Shown piece by piece: positions 8,164 through 17,123 of a DNA stretch of 64,000 bases; the first letter of the stretch is position 1, and the number at the start of each line of letters is the position of its first letter. The DNA lies in the NCBI GenBank assembly GCA_002423245.1, contig DIVD01000062.1, positions 35,749 through 99,748 on the forward strand. The letters run 5' to 3'. Under the pieces are notes generated by a model. The model did not search any database, was not told where the DNA came from, and saw only the letters and a list, made by a program, of their open reading frames with translations. Source of the DNA: Rhodobacteraceae bacterium UBA6141. GTDB lineage: Bacteria; Pseudomonadota; Alphaproteobacteria; Rhodobacterales; Rhodobacteraceae. A program made the translations under genes and the position numbers.

Positions 8164-9522
8164 TCACTCGCGCGCCGCCGCCGCCCGTTCCTCGGCAAGC
8201 TCGCGCCGGGCGGTCACGTCGGCGGCGGTGACCGCCCCGGCCTCGTTCGACCATGCGCCGCGCACGAAGGTGGCGAGTTCGGCCACCTCCGCGTCGGGCA
8301 GCCGCGCCGCAAAGCCCGGCATCCGCAGCGAATAGGGGCGCAGCGCGGTCGATGGCAGTTCGGCACCATGCAAGATGGTGTCGATCAGCCCGTTCGGCGA
8401 CGCGGCCGTGACCAGCGGATTGCCGTCGAGTTCGGGGAAGACCTGATCGGCGCCGCGTCCGTCGACGAAGTGGCAGGCATTGCAGTTGTCGAGGTAGAGC
8501 CGCGGCCCAAGCGCCATTCCCGGCTCGGCGGAAATCAGCGCCGCCTCGGTGCCGCCTCCCTCCATCCCAAGCCGGTCGGCGGTGCGCAGTTCCGGCGCCG
8601 CGGCGTAATCCTCTGCCTGGGCGCCGCCGAGGGCGCGCAGGTAGGCGACCACCGCGTCCAGATCCTCGTTGCTGTAGAACTGCAACGAGTCGCGCACCAC
8701 CAGCCGCATCTCGCCATTCACGCCGGAATGGCTGTTGCGGCCCGAAGCGAGGAACAGCTTCAGATCTGCGGGCGACCAGTGGCGGATCGCGCTTTGCGCG
8801 CCGCGCAGCGGCGGGGCGGTCCAGCCGTCGATCTCGCCGCCCGTCAGGAAATCATCGTCCTCGGCGGTATAGCCGGCCTCGGCCATCACCGCGTTGCGCG
8901 GGCTGTGGCAGGCGCCGCAATGGCCCGGCCCCTCCACCAGATAGGCGCCGCGGTCATACAGCGGATCGCCGCTGCCCGAGACCTCGCCCGGCTCGCCCAG
9001 GGCGATCCATTTCCAGGTGCGGATGCCCCACCGCTGGTCGAAGGGGAAGGGCAGGTCGGTCTCGGGGACGGAATTGCGGACCGGCTCCACCTCCTCCATG
9101 AAATAGGCGTAAAGCGCGCGGACATCCTCCTCGGACAGCTTGCGATAGTTGGCATAGGGCATCGCGGGATAGAGATGCGCGCCATCCTGCCGCAGCCCGT
9201 CATAAAGCGCGGCGCGGAATTCATCGAGCGAATAGCCGCCGATGCCGGTTTCCTCGTCGGGGGTGATGTTCGACGAATAGATGGTGCCCAGCGGGCTCCG
9301 GATCGGGCGCCCGCCCGCGAAGGGGGTGCCGCCCTCGGCGGTGTGGCAGGCCTCGCAATCGGCCAGGCGCATGGTGTATTCCCCCGCGCCTTCGGGCGGC
9401 GCGTAGTCTTGGGGCAGGGACGCCAGCGCCGGCGTGGTGCGGACCGGCAGGAAGATGATCGCCGCCAGAACGATGAGGCCAAGAAGCACAAGGCCGGTGA
9501 GGATGCGCAGAAAGGTGACCAT
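8164..9522 (-). CDS. Triheme cytochrome c subunit of a membrane-bound dehydrogenase
   Basis: A 452-residue c-type cytochrome. An N-terminal signal/anchor (VTFLRILTGLVLLGLIVLAA) is followed by three haem-binding motifs: CEACH, CGACH and CNACH, the layout of the cytochrome subunit of gluconate, sorbitol, alcohol and glucose dehydrogenases of the GMC type. It would take electrons from the flavoprotein subunit in the periplasm and pass them to ubiquinone or another cytochrome. The start was chosen at 9522, where GAGGAGG precedes ATG. It follows the GMC gene by 10 bp on the same strand, so the three subunits form one operon. Confidence 0.93.
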   Translation of the reverse strand: MVTFLRILTGLVLLGLIVLAAIIFLPVRTTPALASLPQDYAPPEGAGEYTMRLADCEACHTAEGGTPFAGGRPIRSPLGTIYSSNITPDEETGIGGYSLDEFRAALYDGLRQDGAHLYPAMPYANYRKLSEEDVRALYAYFMEEVEPVRNSVPETDLPFPFDQRWGIRTWKWIALGEPGEVSGSGDPLYDRGAYLVEGPGHCGACHSPRNAVMAEAGYTAEDDDFLTGGEIDGWTAPPLRGAQSAIRHWSPADLKLFLASGRNSHSGVNGEMRLVVRDSLQFYSNEDLDAVVAYLRALGGAQAEDYAAAPELRTADRLGMEGGGTEAALISAEPGMALGPRLYLDNCNACHFVDGRGADQVFPELDGNPLVTAASPNGLIDTILHGAELPSTALRPYSLRMPGFAARLPDAEVAELATFVRGAWSNEAGAVTAADVTARRELAEERAAAARE

Positions 9523-9532
9523 GGCTGCCTCC

Positions 9533-11302
9533 TCAAACCAGCGGACGGGGATTGGGGAGGTAGTCCTTGCGGATTGCCTCTGCCGCCCAATAGGCCAGCG
9601 CGCCGACAACGCCGGTCGGGTTGTACTGGATGTTCTGCGGGAAGGCGCTGGCCCCGATCGAGAACACGTTGTGCTGGCCCCATGTCTGCAGATAGCGGTT
9701 CACAGCCGAGGTGCCGGGATCATCGCCCATGATCGCGCCGCCCACGTTATGCGTGGTCTGGTAGGGCCGCACGTCATATTGCGCGCCCTCGGACTTGTAG
9801 GAAGATTGCCAGCTGTCCGGGTTCATCGAGGCCGCGATGGGCTCGATCTTGCTGCGCATGAACTGCGTCATGCGAATGTCGTTCGGCTTCCAGTTGAAGG
9901 TCATCCGCATCAGCGGGCGGCCGTGCCGGTCGGTATAGGTGGGGTCGAGATCGAGGTAGCAGTCGCGATAGGCCATGTTCGACCCGTGCGAGCCGATCGA
10001 CATCGAATGGCCGTACCAGCCGGCGACGGCCGTCTTCCACTCCTCGCCCCAGCTTGCAGTGCCGCGCGGCAGGGCGATGCCGCGGATCGGCTGGCCGTTG
10101 GCAACGCCGGCGGTGATGTAGCTGCCGCCGATGAAACCCTCGGCCGCGAAGTCGATCTGGTTGATGGCGAAATCGTCCATCGACATGCCGTTCGCGCCCG
10201 ACCCGACGAAGGGGTTGAACTCGCGGTCCTTGAAGAACAGCGTCGTGCCACCGTTCATCTGATAGGCGTAGTTCTTGCCGGTGACGCCTTCGCCGGTGGC
10301 GGGGTCATAGGGCTCGCCGATGCCGGACAGCAGCATAAGATGGACATTGTGCAACTGGTAGGCGCAGAGCAGCACGATGTCGGCGGGCTGGAACACCTCT
10401 TCCTGCGCGGCCTCGTCCCAGTAGGTCACGCCCGTCGCCGTCTTGCGGTCCTCTGCCAGTTCGACCCGCAGCACCTCGGAATTGGTCCGGTAGCTGAAAT
10501 TCGGCATCCGGCGCAGCGCATCGAGGATGCAGGTCTGCGGCGAGGCCTTGGAGTAGTTGAGGCAGCCGTAGCGTTCGCAGAAGCCGCAGAAGTTGCAGGG
10601 GCCAAGCTGCATGCCGTATTCGTTGGTCCAGGGCGCCGAGGCATTGGCGGCGGGGCGCGGGAACGGATGGTAGCCCATCGCGCGGGCGGCCTCCGCGAAC
10701 AGCGCCGCGTCATAGGTGTGCTTCAGCGGCGGCAGCGGATATTCGCGGCGGCGGGGCGCCTCGAACGGATTGCCGCCCTCGCGGATCTCGCCGTTCACGT
10801 TGCCGGCCTGGCCGGCAATGCCAAGCACGTATTCGAACCTGTCGAAGAACGGCTCCAGCTCGGCATAGGTCACGCCCCAATCCTGGATCGTCATGTCCTC
10901 GGGGATGATGTCCGCGCCGAAATTCTGCTCGACATAGCTGCGCAGGGTGAGCTCATTCTCCATCGGGCGCCAGGTCTGGCCGTTCCAGTGGATGCCGGCG
11001 CCGCCGACACCGTCACCGGGCAGGAACGATCCGAGCTTGCGGTAGGGCAGCGCCGTTTCCTGCAGGGTGCGGCGGATGGTGATGGTGGAATTGCGCGGCT
11101 TTTGCATGAAGCCGAAGCGGATGCCGAACTTCAGCTCGTCGATGACGTCGGGATAGCGGAAATCCGGCACCGTATAGCGATCCTCGCCGCGTTCCAGCGC
11201 CAGCACTTCCAGCCCCTCGCGCGCAAGTTCGATCCCGAGGATGGACCCGGTCCAGCCGAGCCCGACGATCACCACGTCTTTCCTTGCCTCCGTGCGTGCC
11301 AT
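9533..11302 (-). CDS. GMC-family FAD-dependent dehydrogenase, large subunit
   Basis: A 589-residue flavoprotein. The FAD-binding beta-alpha-beta lies at the N-terminus (VVIVGLGWTGSILGIELA), and GMC-type C-terminal elements include QTTHNVGGAIMGDDP. It matches large subunits of gluconate 2-dehydrogenase-type enzymes that oxidise sugars, sugar acids or alcohols. A compact cysteine cluster CNFCGFCERYGC in the middle resembles the iron-sulfur site reported for FAD-dependent glucose dehydrogenase; this is inference from spacing. It has no signal peptide and would be exported bound to the Tat-signal-bearing subunit 3. The substrate cannot be assigned. Upstream gene ends 2 bp away, and the cytochrome gene follows after 10 bp. 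Confidence 0.92.
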   Translation of the reverse strand: MARTEARKDVVIVGLGWTGSILGIELAREGLEVLALERGEDRYTVPDFRYPDVIDELKFGIRFGFMQKPRNSTITIRRTLQETALPYRKLGSFLPGDGVGGAGIHWNGQTWRPMENELTLRSYVEQNFGADIIPEDMTIQDWGVTYAELEPFFDRFEYVLGIAGQAGNVNGEIREGGNPFEAPRRREYPLPPLKHTYDAALFAEAARAMGYHPFPRPAANASAPWTNEYGMQLGPCNFCGFCERYGCLNYSKASPQTCILDALRRMPNFSYRTNSEVLRVELAEDRKTATGVTYWDEAAQEEVFQPADIVLLCAYQLHNVHLMLLSGIGEPYDPATGEGVTGKNYAYQMNGGTTLFFKDREFNPFVGSGANGMSMDDFAINQIDFAAEGFIGGSYITAGVANGQPIRGIALPRGTASWGEEWKTAVAGWYGHSMSIGSHGSNMAYRDCYLDLDPTYTDRHGRPLMRMTFNWKPNDIRMTQFMRSKIEPIAASMNPDSWQSSYKSEGAQYDVRPYQTTHNVGGAIMGDDPGTSAVNRYLQTWGQHNVFSIGASAFPQNIQYNPTGVVGALAYWAAEAIRKDYLPNPRPLV

Positions 11303-11304
11303 GG

Positions 11305-12003
11305 TCAGCCCCTTTCGCCCGAGATCGCGACAGGCCCCAGCGGGTAGGGAATATCGTGCCTGTCCACCCATTCAAGGTAGCTGGCCCGCGCCCCGGGAAA
11401 GCCGATATGGATCCAGCCGGCCATGCGGTGGTTGCCGCCATACTTGGGGTCGGCGAAGTAGCCCTCCTTGGTGTTCTGCAGCAGGAGGCTGAAAAGATCG
11501 CGCAGTTCGGCCGGCAGCGGCAACTCGCCCGCCTCCAGTGCGACAAGGGTCTGCCGCTGCAGGTCCGGGTCCAGCGCGGCAAAGGCCGCGCCGTGGTTGT
11601 CCCCGCACCAGGCGTTCACGGCGGCGATGCCCGCGCGGTAGACCTGCGCGGGCGCGAGCGGGGTCTGATAGCCCAGCTGCGGGTCCGCGCGGGGGTCATG
11701 CGGGCCCTCCATGTACCAGTCCTCGGCTGCGCCGAATCCGCTTGCCAGTTGCAGGTCGATGAACACCGGCACCCGCGTCTCGATGGCGCCGGGTCCGGTC
11801 TCGCCCGACGGGATCAGGAGCGCGGTTGCGGCCATCACGAACTGCCATTCCTCGGGGGTGAAGAACTCGGGCGCATAGGCCTCCAGCGGCTCGGGCTCGG
11901 GGGCCTGCGCGGCGACGGGCACGGCCAGCGCGGTCAGCGCCGCGCCCGCAGCGCCCCCTCCGAGAAATCCGCGGCGGGTGGTCTTCCAGTCTGGCAATGG
12001 CAT
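11305..12003 (-). CDS. Gluconate 2-dehydrogenase subunit 3 family protein, Tat-exported
   Basis: A 232-residue small subunit of a membrane dehydrogenase. The N-terminus has a twin-arginine signal (TTRRGFLGGGAAGAALTALA, cleavage near VAAQA), followed by the subunit-3 fold with FFTPEEWQFVMAATALLIPS. In this family the Tat signal serves the whole complex: the flavoprotein folds in the cytoplasm and is carried out with subunit 3. It is the first gene of the three-gene operon (subunit 3, GMC flavoprotein, cytochrome c), separated from the next by 2 bp. Confidence 0.92.
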   Translation of the reverse strand: MPLPDWKTTRRGFLGGGAAGAALTALAVPVAAQAPEPEPLEAYAPEFFTPEEWQFVMAATALLIPSGETGPGAIETRVPVFIDLQLASGFGAAEDWYMEGPHDPRADPQLGYQTPLAPAQVYRAGIAAVNAWCGDNHGAAFAALDPDLQRQTLVALEAGELPLPAELRDLFSLLLQNTKEGYFADPKYGGNHRMAGWIHIGFPGARASYLEWVDRHDIPYPLGPVAISGERG

Positions 12004-12390
12004 GGGTGGTCGTCCTCGATCTGTCCGTGTGGCTGTCTCGGGGAAGCGGTTTCCCCTGCGCTGCTGCGGCAGCGCGCGCTAGCCTGGATCGAGGAAGGGC
12101 AGGGCGGGGAAGGGGAGCGTGCTGCGGCGGCGCGGCGATCTCGGGCCGGAGTGAACGCTCGGGCCGGAGTGAACGCTCGGGCCGGAGTGAACGCTCGGGC
12201 CGGAGTGAACGCTCGGGCCAGAGTGAACCGCACCGGACGGAACCGGTGCAAGTCGCCTGATCGCGTGCTGCATGCGCCCCCCGTCGTTAGGAAGGGTCTA
12301 ACCCGGCAGCGCCGCAAAAGTTCCGCGAAAAATGGACCGCCTGCCGGAAGTGAACGGGCAGAGGGGACCGGCGCCCCCGGACGCCTGCGC
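12004..12390. other. 387-bp intergenic region with tandem repeat
   Basis: Lies between the start of the dehydrogenase operon (minus) and the end of the RND pump gene (minus). It holds an 18-bp tandem repeat (12143-12228) and a small dyad GTTAG-N7-CTAAC at 12286-12302. Frames opened through the repeat translate to Arg/Ala/Phe/Pro repeats and I do not regard them as genes. The dehydrogenase promoter should be here, but no convincing -35/-10 pair is seen. Confidence 0.6.
12143..12228. repeat. 18-bp direct tandem repeat, 4.8 copies
   Basis: The unit GGGCCGGAGTGAACGCTC is repeated four times without a mismatch (12143-12214), then partially with one change (12215-12228). The length is a multiple of three, so all frames stay open through it. 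It lies 140 bp upstream of the dehydrogenase operon. Confidence 0.95.
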
Positions 12391-15300
12391 CTATTCGGCC
12401 GCGTGGCGCAGACCGCTCGCGCTGGCCGGGGTGCCGCCGGTCTCCAGCCTGTCCAGGCGGGCCGCCAGCGCCTTCATCTCGGCCGTGGTCTGCGCCGGAT
12501 CGGGGGCGCCCGGCTCCGCTTCCTTCTGTCCGACCAGCCCGCCGAAGACCCGGCCCAGCAACCGCGACAGATCGTCCATGATCAGGAAGAACGAGGGCAC
12601 GATCACGAGGCTGAGCACCGTGGACACGATGATCCCGCCGATCACCGCCGTCGCCATCGGCGCGCGGAATGATCCGCCATCGCCCACGCCAAGCGCCGAG
12701 GGCAGCATTCCGGCCGACATCGCGATCGAGGTCATCACGATCGGCTGCGCGCGCTTGCGCCCCGCCTCGACCATCGCATCGAAGCGGGTCATCCCCTGCG
12801 CCCGCATCTCGACGGCGAAATCCACCAGCAGGATCGCGTTCTTGGTCACGATGCCCATCAGCATCAGGATGCCGATCAGCACCGGCATCGACACCGCGCT
12901 GCCGGTCACGATCAGCGCCGCCGCCACGCCGCCGATGGCGAGCGGCAGCGAGAACAGGATGGTGAAGGGCTGGATCACGCTGCGGAACAGCAAGATCAGC
13001 ACGGTCAGCACCAGCATCAGCCCCAGCATCATCGCCCTGCCGAAGCTGTCCAGAAGCTCCTGCTGCACCTCGGCATCGCCGGCTTCCTCGATCCGCGCGC
13101 CGGCCGGCAGCTCCACCGCATCCGCGATCTCGCGGAAGCGGGCGCTGGCGGACTCCAGCGCCACGCCCTGCGGCAGGTTGGCCCCGATGGTGGCGCGGCG
13201 TTCCCGGTTCAGCCGGTTGATGGCGCTTGGCCCCTGCGAGACGGTGATGTCGGCGACCGCGTTCAGCGGCACGCTGCCGCCCGTGGCGGTCGGCACCCGC
13301 AGCGCGCCGATGCTGGCGAGGTCGTCCTTGATCCGGTCCGTCAGCTGCACGCGCACCGGGATCAGCCGGTCATCCACGGCCACCTTCGCCAGGGCCGCGT
13401 CATAATCGCCGATGGTCGCCACGCGCACCGTTTCCGCGATCGCGGCGGTCGGGATGCCAAGCCGCGCCGCCTCGTCGCTGCGCGGGCGGATCTGCACCTC
13501 GGGCCGGGGCAGCGCGCCGCTGGCCGACACGTTGGCCAGCAGCGGATCGCCGCGCAGCGCGGTCTCCAGCCGGGCGACGGCGGTGTTGAGGTCGGCCTCG
13601 TTCCCCGCCAGCACCGAAAAGCTCAGGTCGCGCTGGCCCCGGTCGTTCAGCTTGTAGATGCGCAGGTCGGGGATGCCCGCGAGGCGGTCGAAAATCTCGG
13701 TCTCGATCTCGTGCTGCGGGCGGGTGCGGCCCTCCGGGGTGAGGGGCGGCAGCATCCGGCCAAGGCCCGGAATGTCGTGCCCGATCTCCGCCAGCCGCTG
13801 CAGCAGCGAATGGTTCAGCCGGTCCAGCAGCACGCTGACCGAGGCGCGGCGGATGTCCATCTCGCCGGTGGGGGAGGATCCGCCAAGCACGAACACGTCG
13901 CGCACGCCGTCAACCCCGGCAATCGCCGCACGCATCGCCTCGGTGCTGCGGTCGGTATCGGCAAGCGACGATCCCGGCGGCAGTTCCACGCTCAGCGAGA
14001 TGCGGCCCACATCCTCGGGCGGCATGAAGCTGCCGGGGATGCGCAGCATGAAGAACACCGACACCGCCAGCACCGCCAGCGCCGCGATCAGCGTCAGGTA
14101 GCGCAGCCGCATCGTCGCCTTCACCACCGCGGTATAGCCGCGCATCAGGGCGCCTTCACGGGCGTCCTCGTGGTGCGCGTCCGAGGGCCGCATCAGATAG
14201 GCGGCCATCATCGGGGTGATCAGCCGCGCGACCAGCAGCGAGAACAGCACCGAAATGGCGACGGTCATGCCGAACTGGCTGAAATACTGCCCCGGAATGC
14301 CGGGCATGAAGGACACGGGCACGAAGACCGCGACGATGGTCAGGGTGGTGGCGATCACCGCAAGCCCGATTTCATCCGCCGCCTCGATCGCGGCGCGGTA
14401 GGGGGTCTTGCCCATCTGGATGTGGCGGGCGATGTTCTCGATCTCGACGATGGCGTCATCGACGAGGATGCCGGTCGCCAGCGTGATCGCAAGGAAGCTG
14501 ACGAGGTTCAGCGAAAACCCCAGCAGGTCCATCACCCAGAAGGTCGGCACCGCCGACAGCGGCAGCGCGAGGGCGGCGATCAGCGTGGCGCGCCAGTTGC
14601 GCAAGAAGGCCAGCACCACCAGCACCGCAAGGATCGCACCCTCCAGCAGCGTGCTCAGGGCCGATTCGTAATTGCCATAGGTGTAGTGCACCGTGTCATC
14701 GACCGGGGTGATCTGGATGCCCGGATTTTCGGCGCGCAGCGCGGCAAGGTTTTCCTCGACGATCTCGGCGACGCTGACCTCGGAGGCGCCCTTGGCCCGG
14801 AAGATGCCGAAGGTCACCACCTGTTCGCCGTTGAAGCGGCTGAAGGAGCGCGGTTCCTCGTAGCTGTCGATCACCTCGCCCAGGTCCGAGACCTTGACGA
14901 ACCGGCCCGAGGGCAGGGCGATGGAGGTCGCGGCCAGCGCCTCCGCGGCCCGGGCGTCGCCCAGAAGCCGGATCGCCTGTTCGCCGCCGCCGATCTCGCT
15001 GCGCCCGGCGCCGAGATCCGCGTTCGTGGCGCGCAACTGCTGGCTGACGGTCGCGGCGGTGATGCCGAGGCTGTCCAGCCGCGCCGGATCCAGCTCCAGC
15101 CGGATCTCGCGCTCGGCGCCGCCATAGCGGTCGATGCGGCCGACGCCGACCTGCCCCTGCAAGGTGCGCTTGATGCGGTCATCGACGAACCATGACAGCT
15201 CCTCGATGGTCATGCCCGGCGAGGTGACGGCGAAGGTCATGATCGCCTGCCCCTCCACGTCGATGCGGCTGACGATGGGCGCCTCGACATCGCCGGGCAG

Positions 15301-15654
15301 ATCGCCGAGGATCTGGTCGATGGCGTCCTTGGTGTCCTGCACGGCCTTGTCGGTCGGCACCTCCATGCGGAACTCGACCGAGGTGGTGGACATGCCGTCC
15401 GACACGGTGGACACGATGTTCTTCACCCCGGTGATGCCCGCCACGGCATCCTCGATTTCCTTGGTGATCTGGGTTTCCAGCTCTGCCGGCGCCGCGCCCG
15501 CCTGCGTGACGGTGATCGCCACCAGCGGCACGTCGATATTCGGAAAACGGGTGATCGGCAGCGTGTTGAAGGATTGCCAGCCAAGCACCATCAGCATCAC
15601 GAAGGCCAGAAGCGGCGCGATGGGGTTGCGGATCGACCAGGCGGAAAAGTTCAT
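12391..15654 (-). CDS. RND efflux transporter permease
   Basis: A 1087-residue HAE1/AcrB-type proton-driven efflux pump subunit with the typical N-terminus (MNFSAWSIRNPIAPLLAFVM), two large periplasmic loops and 12 expected membrane helices. The proton-relay acidic pair of helix 4 is present in GILVDDAIVEIENIARHI, and the C-terminal half has GIVTKNAILLVDFAVE. The last ~45 residues are a charged cytoplasmic tail. It works with the periplasmic adaptor encoded 9 bp upstream and an outer-membrane channel that is not in this window. Substrate range cannot be inferred. No repressor gene is adjacent. Confidence 0.95.
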   Translation of the reverse strand: MNFSAWSIRNPIAPLLAFVMLMVLGWQSFNTLPITRFPNIDVPLVAITVTQAGAAPAELETQITKEIEDAVAGITGVKNIVSTVSDGMSTTSVEFRMEVPTDKAVQDTKDAIDQILGDLPGDVEAPIVSRIDVEGQAIMTFAVTSPGMTIEELSWFVDDRIKRTLQGQVGVGRIDRYGGAEREIRLELDPARLDSLGITAATVSQQLRATNADLGAGRSEIGGGEQAIRLLGDARAAEALAATSIALPSGRFVKVSDLGEVIDSYEEPRSFSRFNGEQVVTFGIFRAKGASEVSVAEIVEENLAALRAENPGIQITPVDDTVHYTYGNYESALSTLLEGAILAVLVVLAFLRNWRATLIAALALPLSAVPTFWVMDLLGFSLNLVSFLAITLATGILVDDAIVEIENIARHIQMGKTPYRAAIEAADEIGLAVIATTLTIVAVFVPVSFMPGIPGQYFSQFGMTVAISVLFSLLVARLITPMMAAYLMRPSDAHHEDAREGALMRGYTAVVKATMRLRYLTLIAALAVLAVSVFFMLRIPGSFMPPEDVGRISLSVELPPGSSLADTDRSTEAMRAAIAGVDGVRDVFVLGGSSPTGEMDIRRASVSVLLDRLNHSLLQRLAEIGHDIPGLGRMLPPLTPEGRTRPQHEIETEIFDRLAGIPDLRIYKLNDRGQRDLSFSVLAGNEADLNTAVARLETALRGDPLLANVSASGALPRPEVQIRPRSDEAARLGIPTAAIAETVRVATIGDYDAALAKVAVDDRLIPVRVQLTDRIKDDLASIGALRVPTATGGSVPLNAVADITVSQGPSAINRLNRERRATIGANLPQGVALESASARFREIADAVELPAGARIEEAGDAEVQQELLDSFGRAMMLGLMLVLTVLILLFRSVIQPFTILFSLPLAIGGVAAALIVTGSAVSMPVLIGILMLMGIVTKNAILLVDFAVEMRAQGMTRFDAMVEAGRKRAQPIVMTSIAMSAGMLPSALGVGDGGSFRAPMATAVIGGIIVSTVLSLVIVPSFFLIMDDLSRLLGRVFGGLVGQKEAEPGAPDPAQTTAEMKALAARLDRLETGGTPASASGLRHAAE

Positions 15655-15663
15655 TGCCGCCCC

Positions 15664-16863
15664 TTACTGCGTGGCGCCGGCCACGCCCCTGGCGGGCGCG
15701 GGGGCAATGCCCTCGGCGGGCACGGGATTGATCCGGTCGCCGGGCCGCACGAAGGCGCCCGCCCGCGCCACGATCACGTCGCCCGCGAACAGGCCCGAGG
15801 TGATCTCGATCAGCCCGCCCTCGCGGATGCCGGTGGTGACGGGCGCACGCTCCACCGTGCCGCCTGCGGTGACGCGCAGCACCGCGTCGCCGTCCATCGC
15901 AGAAACGGGCACCGCCAGCGCCTCGCGCTCGGCCACGAGGATCTCGGCCTCCGCGAACAGCCCGCTGCGCAGTCGGTCCGGAGTGTCAACGGCGATGCGC
16001 ACCCGGCCCAGGCGCGAGGCGGGGTCCACCGTCGGCTCCACCAGCCGGACATGGCCGGGCAATGGCTCGCCCAGGCCCGCGGCGCGAAGGCTGGCCGGCT
16101 GGCCCGTCGCCAGCCGCAGCACATCGCGTTCGGCCAGATCGGCGCGCAGTTCCAGCAGCCCGTCGCGGATCAGCGTGAACATCGCCGGGCCGGCGGCGCT
16201 GGCGATGGCGCCGACCTGCGCATTGCGCGCGGTGACCAGCCCGGCCACCGGCGCGATCACCAGCGTGCGCTGCAGTTGCAGGTCGATATCGGCGATCTGC
16301 GCGGCGACCTGATCGCGCTGCGCCTCGGCGGCCCTTGCGCCCTGTTCGGCCACCGTCACCCGCGCCTGCGCGGCATCGGCCTGCGCGGCGGCCTGATCGG
16401 CAAGCGCCCGGGTGCCGCTGCCCTGGCTGCGCAACCGTTCGGTCCTGTCGCGGACCCGCAGCGCCTCTGCCGCGGCGCTCTGCGCCTCGACCCGCTGCGC
16501 CTCTGCCTGGGCGATGGCGGCAACCGCGGCGGCGCGGCTCGCCTCCAGCTGGCTCTTGCGCAGCACCAGCGCGGTCTCCGACAGCCGGGCCAGCGGCTGC
16601 CCCTTTGCAACGCTATCCCCCACATCGACCATCAGCGCCTCGATCGGCTGCCCCTCGATCAGCGGCTGCACCTGCACGGTTTCCACCGGCGTCACCAGCC
16701 CCGAGGCGATCACCCGGTCGCGCAGCACCGTCCTGGCGACCGTCACGACGCTGATCGCCGGCAGCGCGATGTCCGGCATGGCCGGCGCTTGCGCAGCGAG
16801 AGGCTGGGGAAGCATCAGGCCAAGCGGCAAGAGGGCGATCACAAGGCGGGACAGTCGCGGCAT
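15664..16863 (-). CDS. RND periplasmic adaptor (membrane fusion protein)
   Basis: A 399-residue HlyD/AcrA-type adaptor. The chosen start MPRLSRLVIALLPLGLMLP gives a signal peptide ending near PLAAQA and has AGGA upstream; a longer in-frame reading is low-complexity. The lipoyl half-motifs (VQVQPLIEGQPIEALMVDVG and VIAPVAGLVTARNAQVG) flank an Ala/Gln-rich alpha-helical hairpin of about 100 residues (about 105-210), followed by beta-barrel domains. It links the inner-membrane pump to an outer-membrane channel. First gene of the two-gene efflux operon, reading away from the Ku-LigD genes. Confidence 0.95.
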   Translation of the reverse strand: MPRLSRLVIALLPLGLMLPQPLAAQAPAMPDIALPAISVVTVARTVLRDRVIASGLVTPVETVQVQPLIEGQPIEALMVDVGDSVAKGQPLARLSETALVLRKSQLEASRAAAVAAIAQAEAQRVEAQSAAAEALRVRDRTERLRSQGSGTRALADQAAAQADAAQARVTVAEQGARAAEAQRDQVAAQIADIDLQLQRTLVIAPVAGLVTARNAQVGAIASAAGPAMFTLIRDGLLELRADLAERDVLRLATGQPASLRAAGLGEPLPGHVRLVEPTVDPASRLGRVRIAVDTPDRLRSGLFAEAEILVAEREALAVPVSAMDGDAVLRVTAGGTVERAPVTTGIREGGLIEITSGLFAGDVIVARAGAFVRPGDRINPVPAEGIAPAPARGVAGATQ

Positions 16864-16923
16864 GACGGGTTCCTGGGCAACGGGGGAGCGGCAAGGGAGA
16901 GGCACAACGACGACAAGAGCCAG

Positions 16924-16952
16924 CATATAGGCGCGGCACGCCGACAAGTCAG
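16924..16952 (-). promoter_or_regulatory. Candidate promoter of the RND operon
   Basis: On the minus strand CTGACT (16952-16947) and TATATG (16929-16924) are separated by 17 bp, 60-90 bp upstream of the adaptor start. A perfect TTGACA (16968-16963) lies slightly further up but has no -10 at the proper distance. Confidence 0.45.
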
Positions 16953-16980
16953 CGCACAAGGTTGTCAAGGAATTCGCAAC

Positions 16981-16996
16981 CGCAAGCAATCTTGCG
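16981..16996. promoter_or_regulatory. Perfect dyad in the efflux/Ku divergent region
   Basis: CGCAAG-CAAT-CTTGCG, a 6+6 bp perfect inverted repeat, sits between the diverging RND and Ku-LigD operons. It could be a repressor operator for either; no regulator gene is adjacent to support that. Confidence 0.35.
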
Positions 16997-17123
16997 TGTA
17001 TCGCGGCGGCGGGGACGCGCCTCATCACGTCCTCCTGCCGCGGACGGCACGAAATTTCGCGGCGGTGCCGGACCCGCAGGCGGCGCAGCCGCGTTGGGGG
17101 CCATCTTGCAGGCGGAGGATGAC

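Noticed and set aside
6001..9732. A 1243-codon plus-strand frame opposite the kinase and cytochrome genes
   Set aside because: Mirrors real minus-strand genes with clear motifs; composition is low-complexity Arg/Gln/Gly.
11934..12317. A 127-codon minus-strand frame with RAFTPA repeats
   Set aside because: The repeats are the translation of the 18-bp DNA repeat; the frame overlaps the Tat signal region of subunit 3 and has no recognisable start site.
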